NCBI RefSeq assembly: GCF_002165305.2
Contig: NZ_CP032286.1
Location: 124,001 to 188,000, forward strand
Source of the DNA: Acinetobacter sp. WCHA55
Lineage (GTDB): Bacteria > Pseudomonadota > Gammaproteobacteria > Pseudomonadales > Moraxellaceae
Direction of reading: 5' to 3'
DNA length: 64,000 nt
Position numbers and translations under genes: made by a program. The notes below the pieces were generated by a model. That model worked only from the letters and a program-made list of their open reading frames with translations. It was not told where the DNA came from and ran no database searches. Positions 25,728 through 36,129 of this stretch are shown here, in pieces (the stretch's first letter is position 1; the number at the start of each line of letters is the position of its first letter).

Positions 25728-25868
25728 GTTGAAGCCATTTGCGAGGAAAGTGGAAATAGCAGTAGATTTACTGTTTCTTTCCACCAAGTAAGCACTTTGA
25801 ATTTATTTAATAATGTTAATGTGTTGTAGATAATTGAATAAAATAGATTTTTTAATCTTTAATTAATA

Positions 25869-25908
25869 CACAACTTGTTGTGCCCAAAGCTGAAAACTTC
25901 GCTATACT
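25869..25908 (+). promoter_or_regulatory. gshB promoter region with dyad
   Basis: CACAAC-TT-GTTGTG (25869-25882) lies just upstream of TATACT (25903-25908), about where the -35 would be. Its CACAA/TTGTG arms echo the inner arms of the OhrR-type operator at 25146, so shared control is possible. Confidence 0.4.
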
Positions 25909-25943
25909 TTTTGCCAAGTTTTAAAAATATGAGCGTGAGACTT

Positions 25944-26888
25944 ATGCGTGTACTGGTAGTGATGGACCCGATTGAAACGGTGAATCTAAAAAAAGATTCT
26001 ACGATGGCAATGTTATGGGCAGCAAGCCGTCGCGGACATGAACTGGGTTATGCATTACAACACGATTTATATATCGATCAAGGCAAAGCCTTTGGTCTGA
26101 TTTCTCCCTTAAAAGTGTTTGAAGACTACGATCATTATTATGATTTAGGTGAACAACAAAAAGAGTCCTTGGCGGATTACGATGTGATCTTGATGCGTAA
26201 AGATCCACCGTTCGACATGAACTTTGTCTACACCACCTATATCTTGGAACAAGCGGAACGTGAAGGTGCGTGGATTATCAATAAACCACAGTCCTTACGT
26301 GACTGTAATGAAAAACTGTTTGCCACGCAGTTCCCCGAACTCCAAGTCCCTACATTGGTGACTTCACAACAAAGCCTGATTCGTGAATTTATCAAAGAAC
26401 ATGGTGATGTGATTGTGAAGCCTCTTGATGGTATGGGTGGTATGGGAATTTTCCGTTTATATCAAGATGGTGTGAACATTGGCTCAACTTTGGAAATGTT
26501 GACGGAAATGGGCACACGTCCGATTATGGCGCAACGTTATATTCCTGAAATAGTGGAAGGGGATAAACGTATTTTGCTGGTCAATGGTGAACCTATTCCG
26601 TATTGCTTGGCGCGGATTCCACAAAACGGTGAAGTGCGTGGGAATTTGGCCGCAGGTGGTTTGGGTCAAGCCCGTCCCTTGACTGAAAATGACAAGGCGA
26701 TTGCCGCAAAAGTGGGACCCTTCTTACGTGAAAAAGGTTTGGTTTTTGTCGGGCTTGATGTGATTGGCAACTATGTGACCGAGATTAATGTCACCAGTCC
26801 AACCTGTATTCGTGAGATTGATGCACAATTTGGTACTTCGATTGCCGATACTTTATTTGATGTCTTGGAAGCAGGTAAAGCCAGCTAA
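25944..26888 (+). CDS. gshB: Glutathione synthase
   Basis: 314 residues. ATP-grasp ligase joining gamma-glutamylcysteine and glycine. It begins MRVLVVMDPIETVNLKKDSTMAM; the ATP-grasp core is shown by VIVKPLDGMGGMGIF, MAQRYIPEI, GDKRILLVNGEPI and EINVTSPTCIREID. ATG 25944 matches the usual family start; an upstream ATG at 25929 would add 5 residues without a better ribosome site. Next to a glutathione peroxidase, in keeping with a thiol-defence locus. Confidence 0.95.
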   Translation: MRVLVVMDPIETVNLKKDSTMAMLWAASRRGHELGYALQHDLYIDQGKAFGLISPLKVFEDYDHYYDLGEQQKESLADYDVILMRKDPPFDMNFVYTTYILEQAEREGAWIINKPQSLRDCNEKLFATQFPELQVPTLVTSQQSLIREFIKEHGDVIVKPLDGMGGMGIFRLYQDGVNIGSTLEMLTEMGTRPIMAQRYIPEIVEGDKRILLVNGEPIPYCLARIPQNGEVRGNLAAGGLGQARPLTENDKAIAAKVGPFLREKGLVFVGLDVIGNYVTEINVTSPTCIREIDAQFGTSIADTLFDVLEAGKAS

Positions 26889-26900
26889 ATCGACAGAAAG

Positions 26901-26926
26901 AGGAACCTGAAAAGGTTCCTTTTTTA
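26901..26926 (+). terminator. Intrinsic terminator after gshB
   Basis: AGGAACCT-GAAA-AGGTTCCT followed by T-run. Confidence 0.92.
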
Positions 26927-27368
26927 TCTCAATGAATAGGGAAGTTTTGAAATAAGGACATGGCTTACTGCAAAGTGTATCAATTTGGTTGAATATAAAG
27001 CGGATTATGTTGCCAGATACTACAAATTTTCATCTTGCTCCAATGTATGAGTTCAGATTGTATTTCTAAGCGCTAAAATGACGCAAATTGGGCTTTAGAA
27101 TTATATTAAGTATTTGATTCAAATCATCTTCATTGTTTTATTTTTAAATCTAACCAATTGCGCTGTTGAGCCTGATTGTGTGCTGTAGTTTGAGTAAAAA
27201 TGCACATCTGATAACAAATCTAGTTTAAACTTGAAAATCAGTAGAAAAAAACAATCAAATGCCTGTTGAAAAAAAGTAAATAATCTTTCGCGGTTATGCG
27301 TTTGTGATTACAATTGATCGCTTAAAATTGAATTTTGTTTCCATATTTTAGAATTGAAGAATTAGACT
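26927..27368. other. About 440 bp upstream of murG, no gene
   Basis: AT-rich, with no credible open frame, RNA gene or terminator. A 13-bp palindrome ATTTGA-T-TCAAAT lies at 27112-27124. It must contain the promoter of the murG-to-lpxC cluster, but I cannot choose between several weak -35/-10 candidates. Confidence 0.5.
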
Positions 27369-28466
27369 GTGACCGAAGCAACACAAACAAAGCCGAAACA
27401 TGTAATGATGATGGCTGCCGGAACGGGTGGACATGTTTTTCCAGCACTTGCTGTGGCTAAGGAATTACAGAAACAAGGCTGCCAAGTCTCGTGGCTTGCT
27501 ACGCCTACAGGTATGGAAAACCGTCTGCTTAAAAATCACGATATCCCGATTTATCAAATTGATATTCAAGGTGTGCGCGGCAATGGCTTAGTCCGCAAAG
27601 TATTGGCACCCTTTAAAATTTTAAAAGCTACTTTAAGCGCAATGCGCTACATGAAGCAGCTCAAAGTTGATGCAGTCGCGGGCTTTGGGGGCTATGTTGC
27701 TGGGCCGGGGGGATTGGCTGCGCGCGCACTGGGTATCCCCGTGATTATTCATGAGCAGAATGCGATTGCGGGTTTTACCAATACGCAGTTATCACGTATT
27801 GCACAAACAGTGTGTCAGGCGTTTCCAAATACCTTTGCTGCACAAGATAAAATTGTGACCACGGGTAATCCCGTCCGCAAAGAGATTACGGAAATTTTAA
27901 ATCCGTCTTGGCGTTATCAAGAACGTGAAAAAACAGGTCTGCCACTGCGAGTGTTAATTGTGGGGGGCTCGTTGGGTGCACAAGCGTTAAATGAACGCAT
28001 TCCTGAAGCCTTGAAGCAACTCAATGTGCCTTTAAGCGTTTATCATCAGTGTGGTCAAAACCATGCAGAGGCGACACAAGCGCGCTATGCCGATGCACCT
28101 GAACAGCTTCAAGTTGAGGTTCAACCTTTTATTGAAGATATGGCTCAAGCCTATAGCGATGCTGACTTAATTATTTGCCGTGCTGGGGCGTTAACCGTGA
28201 CTGAAATTGCAACTGCTGGTGTGGCTGCGGTATTTGTTCCACTGCCAAGCGCTGTGGATGATCACCAAACGGCCAATGCAAAGTTTTTAGCCAATATCGG
28301 TGCAGCTAAAATTTGCCCACAAGCAAGCATGACGCCCGAGAGTTTAAAAGCATTATTATTACCCTTGATGAACCGTCAGTTATTGTCTGAAATGGCAGTG
28401 AAAGCACGTCAGCAAGCACAACCCGATGCAACCCAACATGTGGTTCGTTTAATTCAAGCATTGTAA
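27369..28466 (+). CDS. murG: UDP-GlcNAc:undecaprenyl-PP-MurNAc-pentapeptide GlcNAc transferase
   Basis: 365 residues. Makes lipid II from lipid I at the inner membrane face. The glycosyltransferase 28 fold shows MMMAAGTGGHVFPALAVA (Gly-rich loop), GFGGYVAGPGGLAAR, IHEQNAIAG, VGGSLGAQALN and the donor-binding RAGALTVTEIA. GTG start with a weak ribosome site. First gene of the murG-murC-ddl-ftsQAZ-lpxC cluster; murC follows 12 bp later. Confidence 0.95.
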   Translation: MTEATQTKPKHVMMMAAGTGGHVFPALAVAKELQKQGCQVSWLATPTGMENRLLKNHDIPIYQIDIQGVRGNGLVRKVLAPFKILKATLSAMRYMKQLKVDAVAGFGGYVAGPGGLAARALGIPVIIHEQNAIAGFTNTQLSRIAQTVCQAFPNTFAAQDKIVTTGNPVRKEITEILNPSWRYQEREKTGLPLRVLIVGGSLGAQALNERIPEALKQLNVPLSVYHQCGQNHAEATQARYADAPEQLQVEVQPFIEDMAQAYSDADLIICRAGALTVTEIATAGVAAVFVPLPSAVDDHQTANAKFLANIGAAKICPQASMTPESLKALLLPLMNRQLLSEMAVKARQQAQPDATQHVVRLIQAL

Positions 28467-28478
28467 ACCGAGTATTTT

Positions 28479-29927
28479 ATGTCGCCATCTACGCCTGCTG
28501 ATCAAGCAAAAAAGTTAATTAAAGTGCCAGAAATGCGCCGTATTAAGCACATCCATTTTATTGGGATTGGTGGTGCAGGTATGTGTGGTATTGCCGAAGT
28601 GCTCAAGAACCAAGGCTATAAAGTCTCAGGTTCAGATATCAAGGCATCAAAAACCACGGCTCAGCTTGAAGAAAACGGCATCAAAGTCTATATCGGGCAT
28701 ACTGCTGAAAATATTCAGGGTGCAAACGTGATTGTGGTGTCGACTGCAATTGATGCAGAAAACCCAGAAATTAAAGCGGCTATTGAAACGCGTACACCTG
28801 TGGTTCGCCGTGCAGAAATGCTGGGTGAGCTGATGCGCTATCGTCATGGGATTGCAGTTGCGGGAACACATGGTAAAACCACGACCACAAGTCTAGTCAC
28901 GTGCATGTTGGCAGAAGAAAATCTCGATCCAACCTATGTGATTGGTGGTTTGCTGAACCGTACCGGTGTGAATGCTGCGCTGGGTGCGAGTCGTTTTATC
29001 GTGGCAGAGGCAGATGAATCAGATGCATCATTCCTGCATTTGCAACCGATGGCCACTATTGTGACCAATATTGATGCAGACCATATGGACACCTATGGTG
29101 GTAGCTTCGATGTTTTAAAAGATACCTTTGTACAGTTCTTACAAAAACTACCGTTTTACGGCTTGGCTGTGGTCTGTGGCGATGATGCCAATATTCGTGA
29201 AATCATGCCGCGCATTGGTCGTCCATTGATCACGTATGGTTTTAACGAAGACAATGACATTCGTGCAGTGGATATTGAACAAGAAGGCATGCAGTCGCAC
29301 TTTACCGTATTGCGTAAAGATCGTGAGCCTTTGCGTTTAACCATCAATTTGCCGGGTTTACATAATATTTTAAATGCACTTGCAGCAATCGGTATTGCAA
29401 CCGATGAAGGTGTATCTGATGCTGCGATTGCACGTGCGTTGGAGAGTTTCAGTGGTGTAGGTCGTCGTTTCCAAGTACAGGGCGAATTTGACATTGAAGG
29501 TGGCAATGTGAAATTGGTGGATGACTATGGTCACCATCCAAAAGAAGTCGAAGCGACCATTAAAGCTGCACGTGCAAGCCATCCAGACCGTCGTTTAGTG
29601 ATGATGTTCCAACCGCACCGTTTTAGCCGTACCCGTGACTGTTTCGATGACTTTGTGGATGTATTGTCACATGTCGATCAGTTATTGTTGCTTGAAGTCT
29701 ATCCTGCGGGCGAAAAACCGATTGTGGGGGCAGACAGTCGTTCATTGGCGCGTAGTATTCGTTTACGTGGCGATGTAGAGCCGATTTTGATCGATCCAGT
29801 CGAAGGTAATTTGCAGCATGCGTTGAAAAAAGTGTTACAAGCAGATGACTTGTTATTGACGCAAGGCGCAGGTAATGTGGGGGCTATCTCGGTTGAGCTT
29901 GCAAGCAATCATTTATATTTAAAATAA
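28479..29927 (+). CDS. murC: UDP-N-acetylmuramate--L-alanine ligase
   Basis: 482 residues. ATP-dependent ligase adding L-Ala to UDP-MurNAc, the first peptide step of peptidoglycan precursor synthesis. N-terminal [15 protein letters not shown] (UDP-MurNAc site), P-loop [20 protein letters not shown], and the C-terminal [10 protein letters not shown] and FQPHRFSRT motifs are all present. A small hairpin, TAATCAC-GTTTT-GTGATTA (29925-29943), overlaps the stop. Confidence 0.96.
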   Translation: MSPSTPADQAKKLIKVPEMRRIKHIHFIGIGGAGMCGIAEVLKNQGYKVSGSDIKASKTTAQLEENGIKVYIGHTAENIQGANVIVVSTAIDAENPEIKAAIETRTPVVRRAEMLGELMRYRHGIAVAGTHGKTTTTSLVTCMLAEENLDPTYVIGGLLNRTGVNAALGASRFIVAEADESDASFLHLQPMATIVTNIDADHMDTYGGSFDVLKDTFVQFLQKLPFYGLAVVCGDDANIREIMPRIGRPLITYGFNEDNDIRAVDIEQEGMQSHFTVLRKDREPLRLTINLPGLHNILNALAAIGIATDEGVSDAAIARALESFSGVGRRFQVQGEFDIEGGNVKLVDDYGHHPKEVEATIKAARASHPDRRLVMMFQPHRFSRTRDCFDDFVDVLSHVDQLLLLEVYPAGEKPIVGADSRSLARSIRLRGDVEPILIDPVEGNLQHALKKVLQADDLLLTQGAGNVGAISVELASNHLYLK

Positions 29928-29983
29928 TCACGTTTTGTGATTACTCAATGAATAAAACAGTTATAAAGTTTAAGGATATCAAC

Positions 29984-30913
29984 GTGTCAAATGCTTCAAA
30001 ATTCGGCAAAGTAGCGGTGTTGCTTGGTGGTAAGTCTGCTGAGCGTGAGGTTTCTCTAGATAGTGGTGCAGCTGTACTTGAAGCATTGGTTCGTTCGGGT
30101 GTAAATGCAGAAGCTTTTGACCCGCAAGAGCGTAGTGTGACCGAATTGGTCGGTTATGACCGCGCGTTTATTGTGTTGCATGGTCGTGGTGGAGAAGACG
30201 GTCAAATCCAAGGTGTCTTAGAGTGGCTCAACATCCCGTATACCGGAACAGGCGTACAGGGTTCTGCCATTGGTATGGATAAAGTTAAAACCAAGCAAAT
30301 TTGGCAGGGTTCAGACTTACCAACAGCGCCTTATCGCATCATTAGCCAAGAGTCAGATTTGGCTGAAGTGGTGGCGAATTTGGGTCTTCCACTGATTATC
30401 AAGCCAGTACACGAAGGCTCAAGTGTCGGCATGAGTAAAGTCGAAAAAGCAGAAGATTTAGCAGCGGCAATTGCCAAAGCGACCCAACACGATGCTGTGG
30501 TGATGGCTGAAAAATGGATTACGGGACGTGAATTCACGATTTCATTTTTAAATGGTCAACCGTTACCTGTGATTCGTCTACAACCGCCTGCGGATGTGGC
30601 TTTTTATGATTATGAAGCGAAATATCAACGTAATGATGTGGAATACGGAATTCCGTGTGGCTTAAGTGCTGAAGAAGAGCAAAAGTTACAAGCGCTGTGC
30701 CTCCGTGCATTCCAAACGGTAGGTGCAAGTGGTTGGGGCCGTATTGATGCGATGCAAGATGAGCAAGGCAATTTCTGGTTACTTGAAGTGAATACAGTAC
30801 CTGGTATGACTAGTCACTCTTTGGTGCCAAAAGCAGCAAATGCAGTGGGTTATAGCTTTGATGCACTTTGTGTCCAAATTTTAGAGCAAACACTGACAGG
30901 TGCGGCTCACTAA
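29984..30913 (+). CDS. ddl: D-alanine--D-alanine ligase
   Basis: 309 residues. ATP-grasp enzyme making D-Ala-D-Ala. KVAVLLGGKSAEREVSLDSG (N-terminal substrate loop), LHGRGGEDGQIQG, IIKPVHEGSSVGMSKV, WGRIDAMQDEQGNFWLLEVNTVPGM are typical of DdlB. GTG 29984 is chosen because TAAGGA lies 7 nt upstream; ATG 29948 has none and would add 12 atypical residues. ftsQ begins at the base after its stop. Confidence 0.94.
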   Translation: MSNASKFGKVAVLLGGKSAEREVSLDSGAAVLEALVRSGVNAEAFDPQERSVTELVGYDRAFIVLHGRGGEDGQIQGVLEWLNIPYTGTGVQGSAIGMDKVKTKQIWQGSDLPTAPYRIISQESDLAEVVANLGLPLIIKPVHEGSSVGMSKVEKAEDLAAAIAKATQHDAVVMAEKWITGREFTISFLNGQPLPVIRLQPPADVAFYDYEAKYQRNDVEYGIPCGLSAEEEQKLQALCLRAFQTVGASGWGRIDAMQDEQGNFWLLEVNTVPGMTSHSLVPKAANAVGYSFDALCVQILEQTLTGAAH

Positions 30914-31768
30914 ATGGCGCAATTACCCGCTTCTATGCGCCGTAAACGCGCAGCGATTACCTCGATACACGATAAACCACCGACGCGTAAGGAAAAGCTT
31001 GCCAACTTTGGTGGTTGGGTGATGTTGGTCGTTGCCGTGGCGGTGCTGTTGGTTGGTATTTATGGCTTATATCAAGTCATGACAGATGCACGTGTGGCCG
31101 AACTTGATGTAGTAGGCGTACGTTCTGAGGCAGAAAAAAATCAGGTAATGGGACATGTTTCACCGACCATCACCCATAACTATTTCACCTCAGATTTAGA
31201 AGACATTCGCGATCGAACTTTAGAGTTGGCTTGGATTGATCGTGTGGTGGTTTCGCGAGCATGGCCGAATGCGATTCGCGTTCGTGTTATGCCAAGGCAT
31301 GCAATTGCACGTTGGGGGACGGGGCGTCTCTTAAGTGACAGTGGTGATGTATTTAGCGAAGTGACGCCGAAAAATAATCAGAATTTGCCTTTATTACACG
31401 GCCCAATCAGTCAGTCTAAAATGATGATGCGCCGTTATAATGAAATTAATCAATTATTCCAGCCAGTCAATCTCCGTTTAAAAGAACTATATTTAACGGA
31501 GCGTATGACTTGGTTTATGCAGTTCGATTCAGGTTTACGTGTTATCGTAGATCAGGATCAAACTATGAGTAAGCTGCAACGTTTGAGTTATTTGGCTCAA
31601 AGTGATTTGAAGCCAGTTTGGGCCAAAGTATCTGCCATTGATTTGCGTTATCGGAATGGCTTGGCCATCCAATGGAAGAATGCTGCTGCACCAAAGATAG
31701 CAAATGGTCATTTTGTTGTAACGATTGATGACACAAGCATTGCAGGTGGAGCAGCAGCAAAGCCATAA
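30914..31768 (+). CDS. ftsQ: Cell division protein FtsQ
   Basis: 284 residues. A basic cytoplasmic tail (about 1-32), one membrane segment (about 34-56, WVMLVVAVAVLLVGIYGLY), a POTRA domain beginning VAELDVVGVRSEA and the FtsQ beta domain (WPNAIRVRVMPRHAIARWG). It links FtsB/FtsL to the early divisome. It abuts ddl with no gap, so translation is coupled. Alternative hairpins lie between its stop and ftsA. Confidence 0.93.
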   Translation: MAQLPASMRRKRAAITSIHDKPPTRKEKLANFGGWVMLVVAVAVLLVGIYGLYQVMTDARVAELDVVGVRSEAEKNQVMGHVSPTITHNYFTSDLEDIRDRTLELAWIDRVVVSRAWPNAIRVRVMPRHAIARWGTGRLLSDSGDVFSEVTPKNNQNLPLLHGPISQSKMMMRRYNEINQLFQPVNLRLKELYLTERMTWFMQFDSGLRVIVDQDQTMSKLQRLSYLAQSDLKPVWAKVSAIDLRYRNGLAIQWKNAAAPKIANGHFVVTIDDTSIAGGAAAKP

Positions 31769-31799
31769 TACTTGGCTTTAAAACAGAGGCATAAAGCCA
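31759..31799 (+). promoter_or_regulatory. Three-arm alternative hairpin between ftsQ and ftsA
   Basis: AAAGCCA (31759-31765), TGGCTTTA (31773-31780) and TAAAGCCA (31792-31799). The middle arm can pair with either neighbour but not both. The first hairpin overlaps the ftsQ stop codon; the second is 35 nt before the ftsA ATG. It could couple ftsQ translation to ftsA expression. Confidence 0.4.
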
Positions 31800-31834
31800 T
31801 AAATTAAACAAACATGTGATGGTAGTAGTAAATA

Positions 31835-33097
31835 ATGAATGAAGCGGTTCCCTCAGTTGTTGCGATTGACATTGGGACGCACAAAGTTTCAGTTTTGATT
31901 GGTAAGGTACATGCGCCAGACAATATCCAAGTGATAGGAATGGCAACTGCTCGTAACCGAGGCATGAATAAAGGAAAAATTGTAAGTCTTGATAAAGTCA
32001 TTACAGCGATAAAAAATGCCGTGCAAGAAGCAGAAGATATGGCTGAATGCCGTGTCCATTCCGCGTGGGTCTCAATCCCAAGTGCCGAGTTAAAAAGCTT
32101 TTATGCATCTGGACGCACGCCAGTTGAAAATACTGACCATACAATTACAACAAGTGAAGTGGTTCGTGCATTAGAGTTGGCTAAAGCCAGCCACATGACC
32201 TCGGATCATTATTTGGTCAGTGCTGTTCCACTGGGCTTTGAGCTAGATGACTCCACTGAGTGGGTACAAAACCCAATACGGATGTCTGCACACAGCATGA
32301 TTGGTCATTATCAGTTGATGATGCTACCGATTAGCACTATGCAAAACCTTGATCGGGCCTTGAAGGGGGCGAACATTGGGGTGGAGAAACTGGTGGTGTC
32401 TTGTTTGGCAACGGCAGAAGCGAGCCTACTCAAAGATGAAAAAGAGTATGGTGTCTGTTTGGTTGATATTGGTGCAGGTACCACCAACATTGCGGTGTAT
32501 TTGGATGGTCGTTTGGCGTTGACACATACTTTGCAGCGTGGTGGCGAGCATGTGACGCGTGATATTGCTGCTGTGTTACAAACCACCACTGAAGAAGCTG
32601 AGCGAATTAAATTACTCTATGGGTGTGTCGACATTAAGTCGGTTAAACCGGACCATATGATTCAGATCCAAGGGATTGATGGTCCACAAACGATTAGCCG
32701 TATTGAGTTGACTGAAATCGTGATTGCACGTTATGAAGAAATCTTAGGCCAAGTTCGCCAGGAGCTAGAGCGTAATGGTGCGATTCATGGTTTGTATCAC
32801 GGTGTGGTGTTAACTGGTGATGCCAGTCAAATCGAAGGCATGGTGACGTTGACCCGTCGTATGTTAGGCGTGTCTGCGCATTTGGGTAATCCGCCTGTAC
32901 AAGTGACAGCAGATGAGCAAAATATTGCCGCACTGCGTCGCTCTCAGTATGCCACTGCCGCAGGTTTGTTGATGTTTAGTCAGAGCGAAACACAAGAAAC
33001 CATAGTGGAACCAGAAGATACAGAAAAACTTTCTTTGATTAAGCGCGTTGGACGTGCTTGGTCTGGACTCAATGAAAAGCTGAAATCTGTTTTTTAA
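31835..33097 (+). CDS. ftsA: Cell division protein FtsA
   Basis: 420 residues. Actin-like ATPase that anchors FtsZ to the membrane. VVAIDIGTHKVSVLIG (phosphate 1), VDIGAGTTNIAVY (phosphate 2), VVLTGDASQIEGM (adenosine) and the C-terminal amphipathic helix (LIKRVGRAWSGLNEKLKSVF), the membrane-targeting sequence, are visible. Second gene of the ftsQAZ run; ftsZ follows after 163 bp. Confidence 0.96.
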   Translation: MNEAVPSVVAIDIGTHKVSVLIGKVHAPDNIQVIGMATARNRGMNKGKIVSLDKVITAIKNAVQEAEDMAECRVHSAWVSIPSAELKSFYASGRTPVENTDHTITTSEVVRALELAKASHMTSDHYLVSAVPLGFELDDSTEWVQNPIRMSAHSMIGHYQLMMLPISTMQNLDRALKGANIGVEKLVVSCLATAEASLLKDEKEYGVCLVDIGAGTTNIAVYLDGRLALTHTLQRGGEHVTRDIAAVLQTTTEEAERIKLLYGCVDIKSVKPDHMIQIQGIDGPQTISRIELTEIVIARYEEILGQVRQELERNGAIHGLYHGVVLTGDASQIEGMVTLTRRMLGVSAHLGNPPVQVTADEQNIAALRRSQYATAAGLLMFSQSETQETIVEPEDTEKLSLIKRVGRAWSGLNEKLKSVF

Positions 33098-33149
33098 GTT
33101 GAATTTTTTTGGAATATTGTTAAGAAGTTGTACAACACATCGCTTAAAC

Positions 33150-33260
33150 TTGACAAGCTATGGCTTGCACAGCATGCTTAAAAGCAATTTTGTTTATTAA
33201 GATCAAGGCAGTATACGGGCTTAAGTGACTGCCAATAACGAATTAGGAAATCTATAGGTC
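33150..33260 (+). promoter_or_regulatory. Possible ftsZ promoter in the ftsA-ftsZ gap
   Basis: A perfect -35 TTGACA (33150-33155) sits about 105 bp before ftsZ, but the sequence 17 nt on (CATGCT) is a poor -10. Extra ftsZ transcription from this gap would be normal. Confidence 0.3.
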
Positions 33261-34457
33261 ATGGCCTCATTTGAATTTTTAGAAGATGATCAAACCGATA
33301 GCAACGGTCAAGCCCGTTTTACTGTGTTTGGTGTTGGTGGTGCAGGTGGCAATGCCGTACAACACATGCTTGAGTCAGATATTCAAGGTGTAAAATTTGT
33401 ATGTGCCAATACGGACAAGCAAGCGCTAGACCGTATGAATGCACAATTCAAAATCCAGCTGGGTGAGCAAAGTACCCGTGGTCTGGGAGCAGGTGCCAAT
33501 CCCAATGTGGGTCAAGCAGCGGCTGAAGAAAGCCGTGACTTGATTCGTCAACACCTTGAAGGCACCGACATGGTGTTTGTCACTGCCGGTATGGGTGGAG
33601 GTACAGGTACAGGTGCTGCGCCAGTGGTTGCAGAAATTGCCAAAGAAATGGGCATTTTAACCGTAGGCGTGGTAACGACACCGTTTAACTTTGAAGGTAA
33701 ACGTCGTCTTCAGTCTGCTGAGCAAGGTATTGAAGCATTAGAAGCGCATGTTGATTCTTTGATTATCATTCCAAACCAACGCTTGTTAAAAGTTTTCCGT
33801 GACATCTCAATGAAAGATGCCTACAAAAAAGCGGATGATGTTTTACTAAATGCGGTGCGTAGTATCTTTGATCTGGTGGTACGCCCAGGTCATATTAACC
33901 TTGACTTTGCTGACTTGAAAACTGCGATGAGTACACGTGGTTATGCCATGATGGGTGCGGGTTTAGGTCGTGGTGAAAACCGTGCACGTCAAGCAGCCGA
34001 GCAAGCGATCCGTAGCCCATTGCTAGATAATGTGACCATTATGAATGCCAAAGGGATTTTGATTAATGTGACTGGTGGTGATGACGTTACCTTTGGTGAA
34101 ATTGAAGAAATTACCGACGTTGTGAACCAAATTGTCGATCTAGATGAAGGTCAAGTCTTCTATGGTACTGTATTTGATCCAGATGCGCGTGATGAAATCA
34201 GTGTCACTGTTATTGCAACAGGTTTAACCCGAAATTCAGCAGATTCTGCTGAGCCAGTGAAGCGTCCAAATGCACATGTGCAGGTAGCACAACATGGGCA
34301 TACAACGCAAGCGGTTGTTGAAGATGATGATGTGCCTGCTATCCAGCGTCAGAACCAAGACGTGGCTACTGCAGCGAGTTCTGTATCGACAGTGAGTGCT
34401 GCACGCCCAACACCAATGAGTATTCAAGATTATTTGAAAAATCAACAACGTAAGTAG
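33261..34457 (+). CDS. ftsZ: Cell division protein FtsZ
   Basis: 398 residues. Tubulin-like GTPase forming the Z ring. [14 protein letters not shown], the GTP-binding loop GGGTGTG, and [12 protein letters not shown] (T7-loop synergy region) are present. A variable linker (about 320-380) leads to the C-terminal conserved peptide, here [15 protein letters not shown], which binds FtsA and ZipA. The terminator at 34494 separates it from lpxC. Confidence 0.97.
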   Translation: MASFEFLEDDQTDSNGQARFTVFGVGGAGGNAVQHMLESDIQGVKFVCANTDKQALDRMNAQFKIQLGEQSTRGLGAGANPNVGQAAAEESRDLIRQHLEGTDMVFVTAGMGGGTGTGAAPVVAEIAKEMGILTVGVVTTPFNFEGKRRLQSAEQGIEALEAHVDSLIIIPNQRLLKVFRDISMKDAYKKADDVLLNAVRSIFDLVVRPGHINLDFADLKTAMSTRGYAMMGAGLGRGENRARQAAEQAIRSPLLDNVTIMNAKGILINVTGGDDVTFGEIEEITDVVNQIVDLDEGQVFYGTVFDPDARDEISVTVIATGLTRNSADSAEPVKRPNAHVQVAQHGHTTQAVVEDDDVPAIQRQNQDVATAASSVSTVSAARPTPMSIQDYLKNQQRK

Positions 34458-34493
34458 TATTTGTCCATGTGGTTAAGCTGCATGTGGTGAAGA

Positions 34494-34524
34494 AAAGGTA
34501 GTCTATGACTACCTTTTTGTTTTT
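34494..34524 (+). terminator. Intrinsic terminator after ftsZ
   Basis: AAAGGTAGTC-TAT-GACTACCTTT followed by a T-rich tract. Confidence 0.85.
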
Positions 34525-34580
34525 TATCAATGGCTAAATATGCTAACGTATAGCGGTTTAGTGGTGAGATGATATGAAAC

Positions 34581-35483
34581 ATGTTGAAACAAAGAACTCT
34601 ACAACGTGTCGTTAAAGCGAGCGGCATCGGTTTGCATAGTGGTCAAAAAGTCTTAATTAACTTTGTGCCACATCATGCGGACGGAGGAATTGTGTTTCGT
34701 CGTATCGATCTCAATCCACCAATCGACATTCGGGCAGATGCGATGTTGATCCAAGAAGCCTTCATGTGTTCAAACCTAGTTCAAGAAGATGCTAAAGTCG
34801 GTACGATTGAACATGTTATGAGTGCAATAGCAGGTCTAGGTATTGATAATCTAATCATTGAAGTGTCTGCCTCTGAAGTCCCAATTATGGATGGTAGTGC
34901 AGGTCCGTTTATTTACTTGCTCATGCAAGGTGGCCTCAAAGAATTAGATGCTCCTAAAAAATTTATAAAAATACTCAAACCTGTTGAAGCACTCATCGAC
35001 GACAAACGCGCCATTTTCCGCCCGCATGAGGGTTTTCAACTCAACTTCACCATTGACTTTGACCATCCCGCTTTTAAGAAAGAATATCAGTCTGCCACAA
35101 TCGATTTTTCAACTGAAACCTTTGTTTATGAAGTCAGCGAAGCGCGTACTTTTGGCTTTATGAAAGATTTGGACTATCTTAAAGCCAATAATCTCGCTTT
35201 GGGGGCAAGTTTAGACAATGCTATTGGCGTTGATGAAACGGGGGTGGTGAATGAAGAAGGTTTACGCTTCTCAGATGAATTTGTTCGTCACAAAATATTA
35301 GATGCAGTGGGTGATCTATACTTGCTCGGTCACCAAATTATTGCCAAATTTGATGGGTATAAGTCTGGTCATGCTTTAAATAATCAATTATTGCGCAATG
35401 TCCAAAGTGATCCAAGCAGTTATGAAATTGTAACATTTAATGACGAAGATCAGTGTCCAATTCCTTATGTGAGTGTGACTTAA
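34581..35483 (+). CDS. lpxC: UDP-3-O-acyl-GlcNAc deacetylase
   Basis: 300 residues. Zn-dependent first committed step of lipid A synthesis. Starts [21 protein letters not shown]; metal ligands and catalytic residues occur in [25 protein letters not shown] and [10 protein letters not shown]. Usual length. It lies at the end of the division cluster as in other gammaproteobacteria, separated from ftsZ by a terminator and so with its own promoter. Confidence 0.96.
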   Translation: MLKQRTLQRVVKASGIGLHSGQKVLINFVPHHADGGIVFRRIDLNPPIDIRADAMLIQEAFMCSNLVQEDAKVGTIEHVMSAIAGLGIDNLIIEVSASEVPIMDGSAGPFIYLLMQGGLKELDAPKKFIKILKPVEALIDDKRAIFRPHEGFQLNFTIDFDHPAFKKEYQSATIDFSTETFVYEVSEARTFGFMKDLDYLKANNLALGASLDNAIGVDETGVVNEEGLRFSDEFVRHKILDAVGDLYLLGHQIIAKFDGYKSGHALNNQLLRNVQSDPSSYEIVTFNDEDQCPIPYVSVT

Positions 35484-35580
35484 GTCATTGTCTTTATTGC
35501 GTGATGTTATATTGTAACAAACATAAATGTGATGAATTTATCATTTTAAAAATGTAATTCTGAAGCAGGTCGAGGCAAGG

Positions 35581-36021
35581 TTACTTTTTTTTGCTTGCCA
35601 AACGGCGCATTGCTTGGCTAAGCTTAGGGTCGCTCACAAAGTCAGCAGCACCTCGAATTAAGTCTTGAGTTTCGGTGCTTAGCGATCTTGAAATAGATTG
35701 TATCTTTGCGGGTGTTTGAGAGGGGATTCTCAAACGAACTTGGAGTTTCTGTAGGTCTTTAAACTCATCAAGTTCCGACAGTTGTGCAATATATTGTTTT
35801 TGAAGGTAACCAAGTTGACTAATCATCGCTTGATTTTCGCCGGTAATCGTCAAAATACCATATTGATAACAAACAACCTGCCACTGCTCTGGTTGCGGTA
35901 GGATAGGTTGAATCAGTTTTGTAAGTTTCTGCCATGCAGTCACTTGCTTTGAGAGAAACGTTAAGTTTCCTGTTTTTATGTGTTTTCTGGTTTGTTGAAA
36001 GAGATTCACTGGTTCGGACAT
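35581..36021 (-). CDS. DUF721/DciA-like protein
   Basis: 146 residues. DUF721 proteins include DciA, the ancestral loader of the replicative helicase DnaB. LTFLSKQVTAWQKLTKLIQPILP and WQVVCYQYGILTITGENQAMISQLGYLQKQYI resemble the KH-like domain. ATG 36021 has AAGGAA 6 nt upstream; an earlier ATG at 36036 lies before that site. The position beside lpxC and a peptidase gene is conserved in many gammaproteobacteria. DciA function is inferred. Confidence 0.8.
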   Translation of the reverse strand: MSEPVNLFQQTRKHIKTGNLTFLSKQVTAWQKLTKLIQPILPQPEQWQVVCYQYGILTITGENQAMISQLGYLQKQYIAQLSELDEFKDLQKLQVRLRIPSQTPAKIQSISRSLSTETQDLIRGAADFVSDPKLSQAMRRLASKKK

Positions 36022-36129
36022 ACATATTTCCTTCATGTTAATGTCTTAATCTTATGCGCTTCTTTCGGTAGATATCAAGGACGAGATCACGCAAGAAACA
36101 TTCGTAAGAACAGTTTTAAGAGGTTTTTT

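Noticed and set aside
29948..29983. Upstream ATG of ddl
   Set aside because: No ribosome site; GTG 29984 has TAAGGA at the right distance.
35980..36129. 50-residue N-terminal extension of the M23 peptidase
   Set aside because: It overlaps the divergent DciA-like gene and precedes a clear signal peptide with its own ribosome site.
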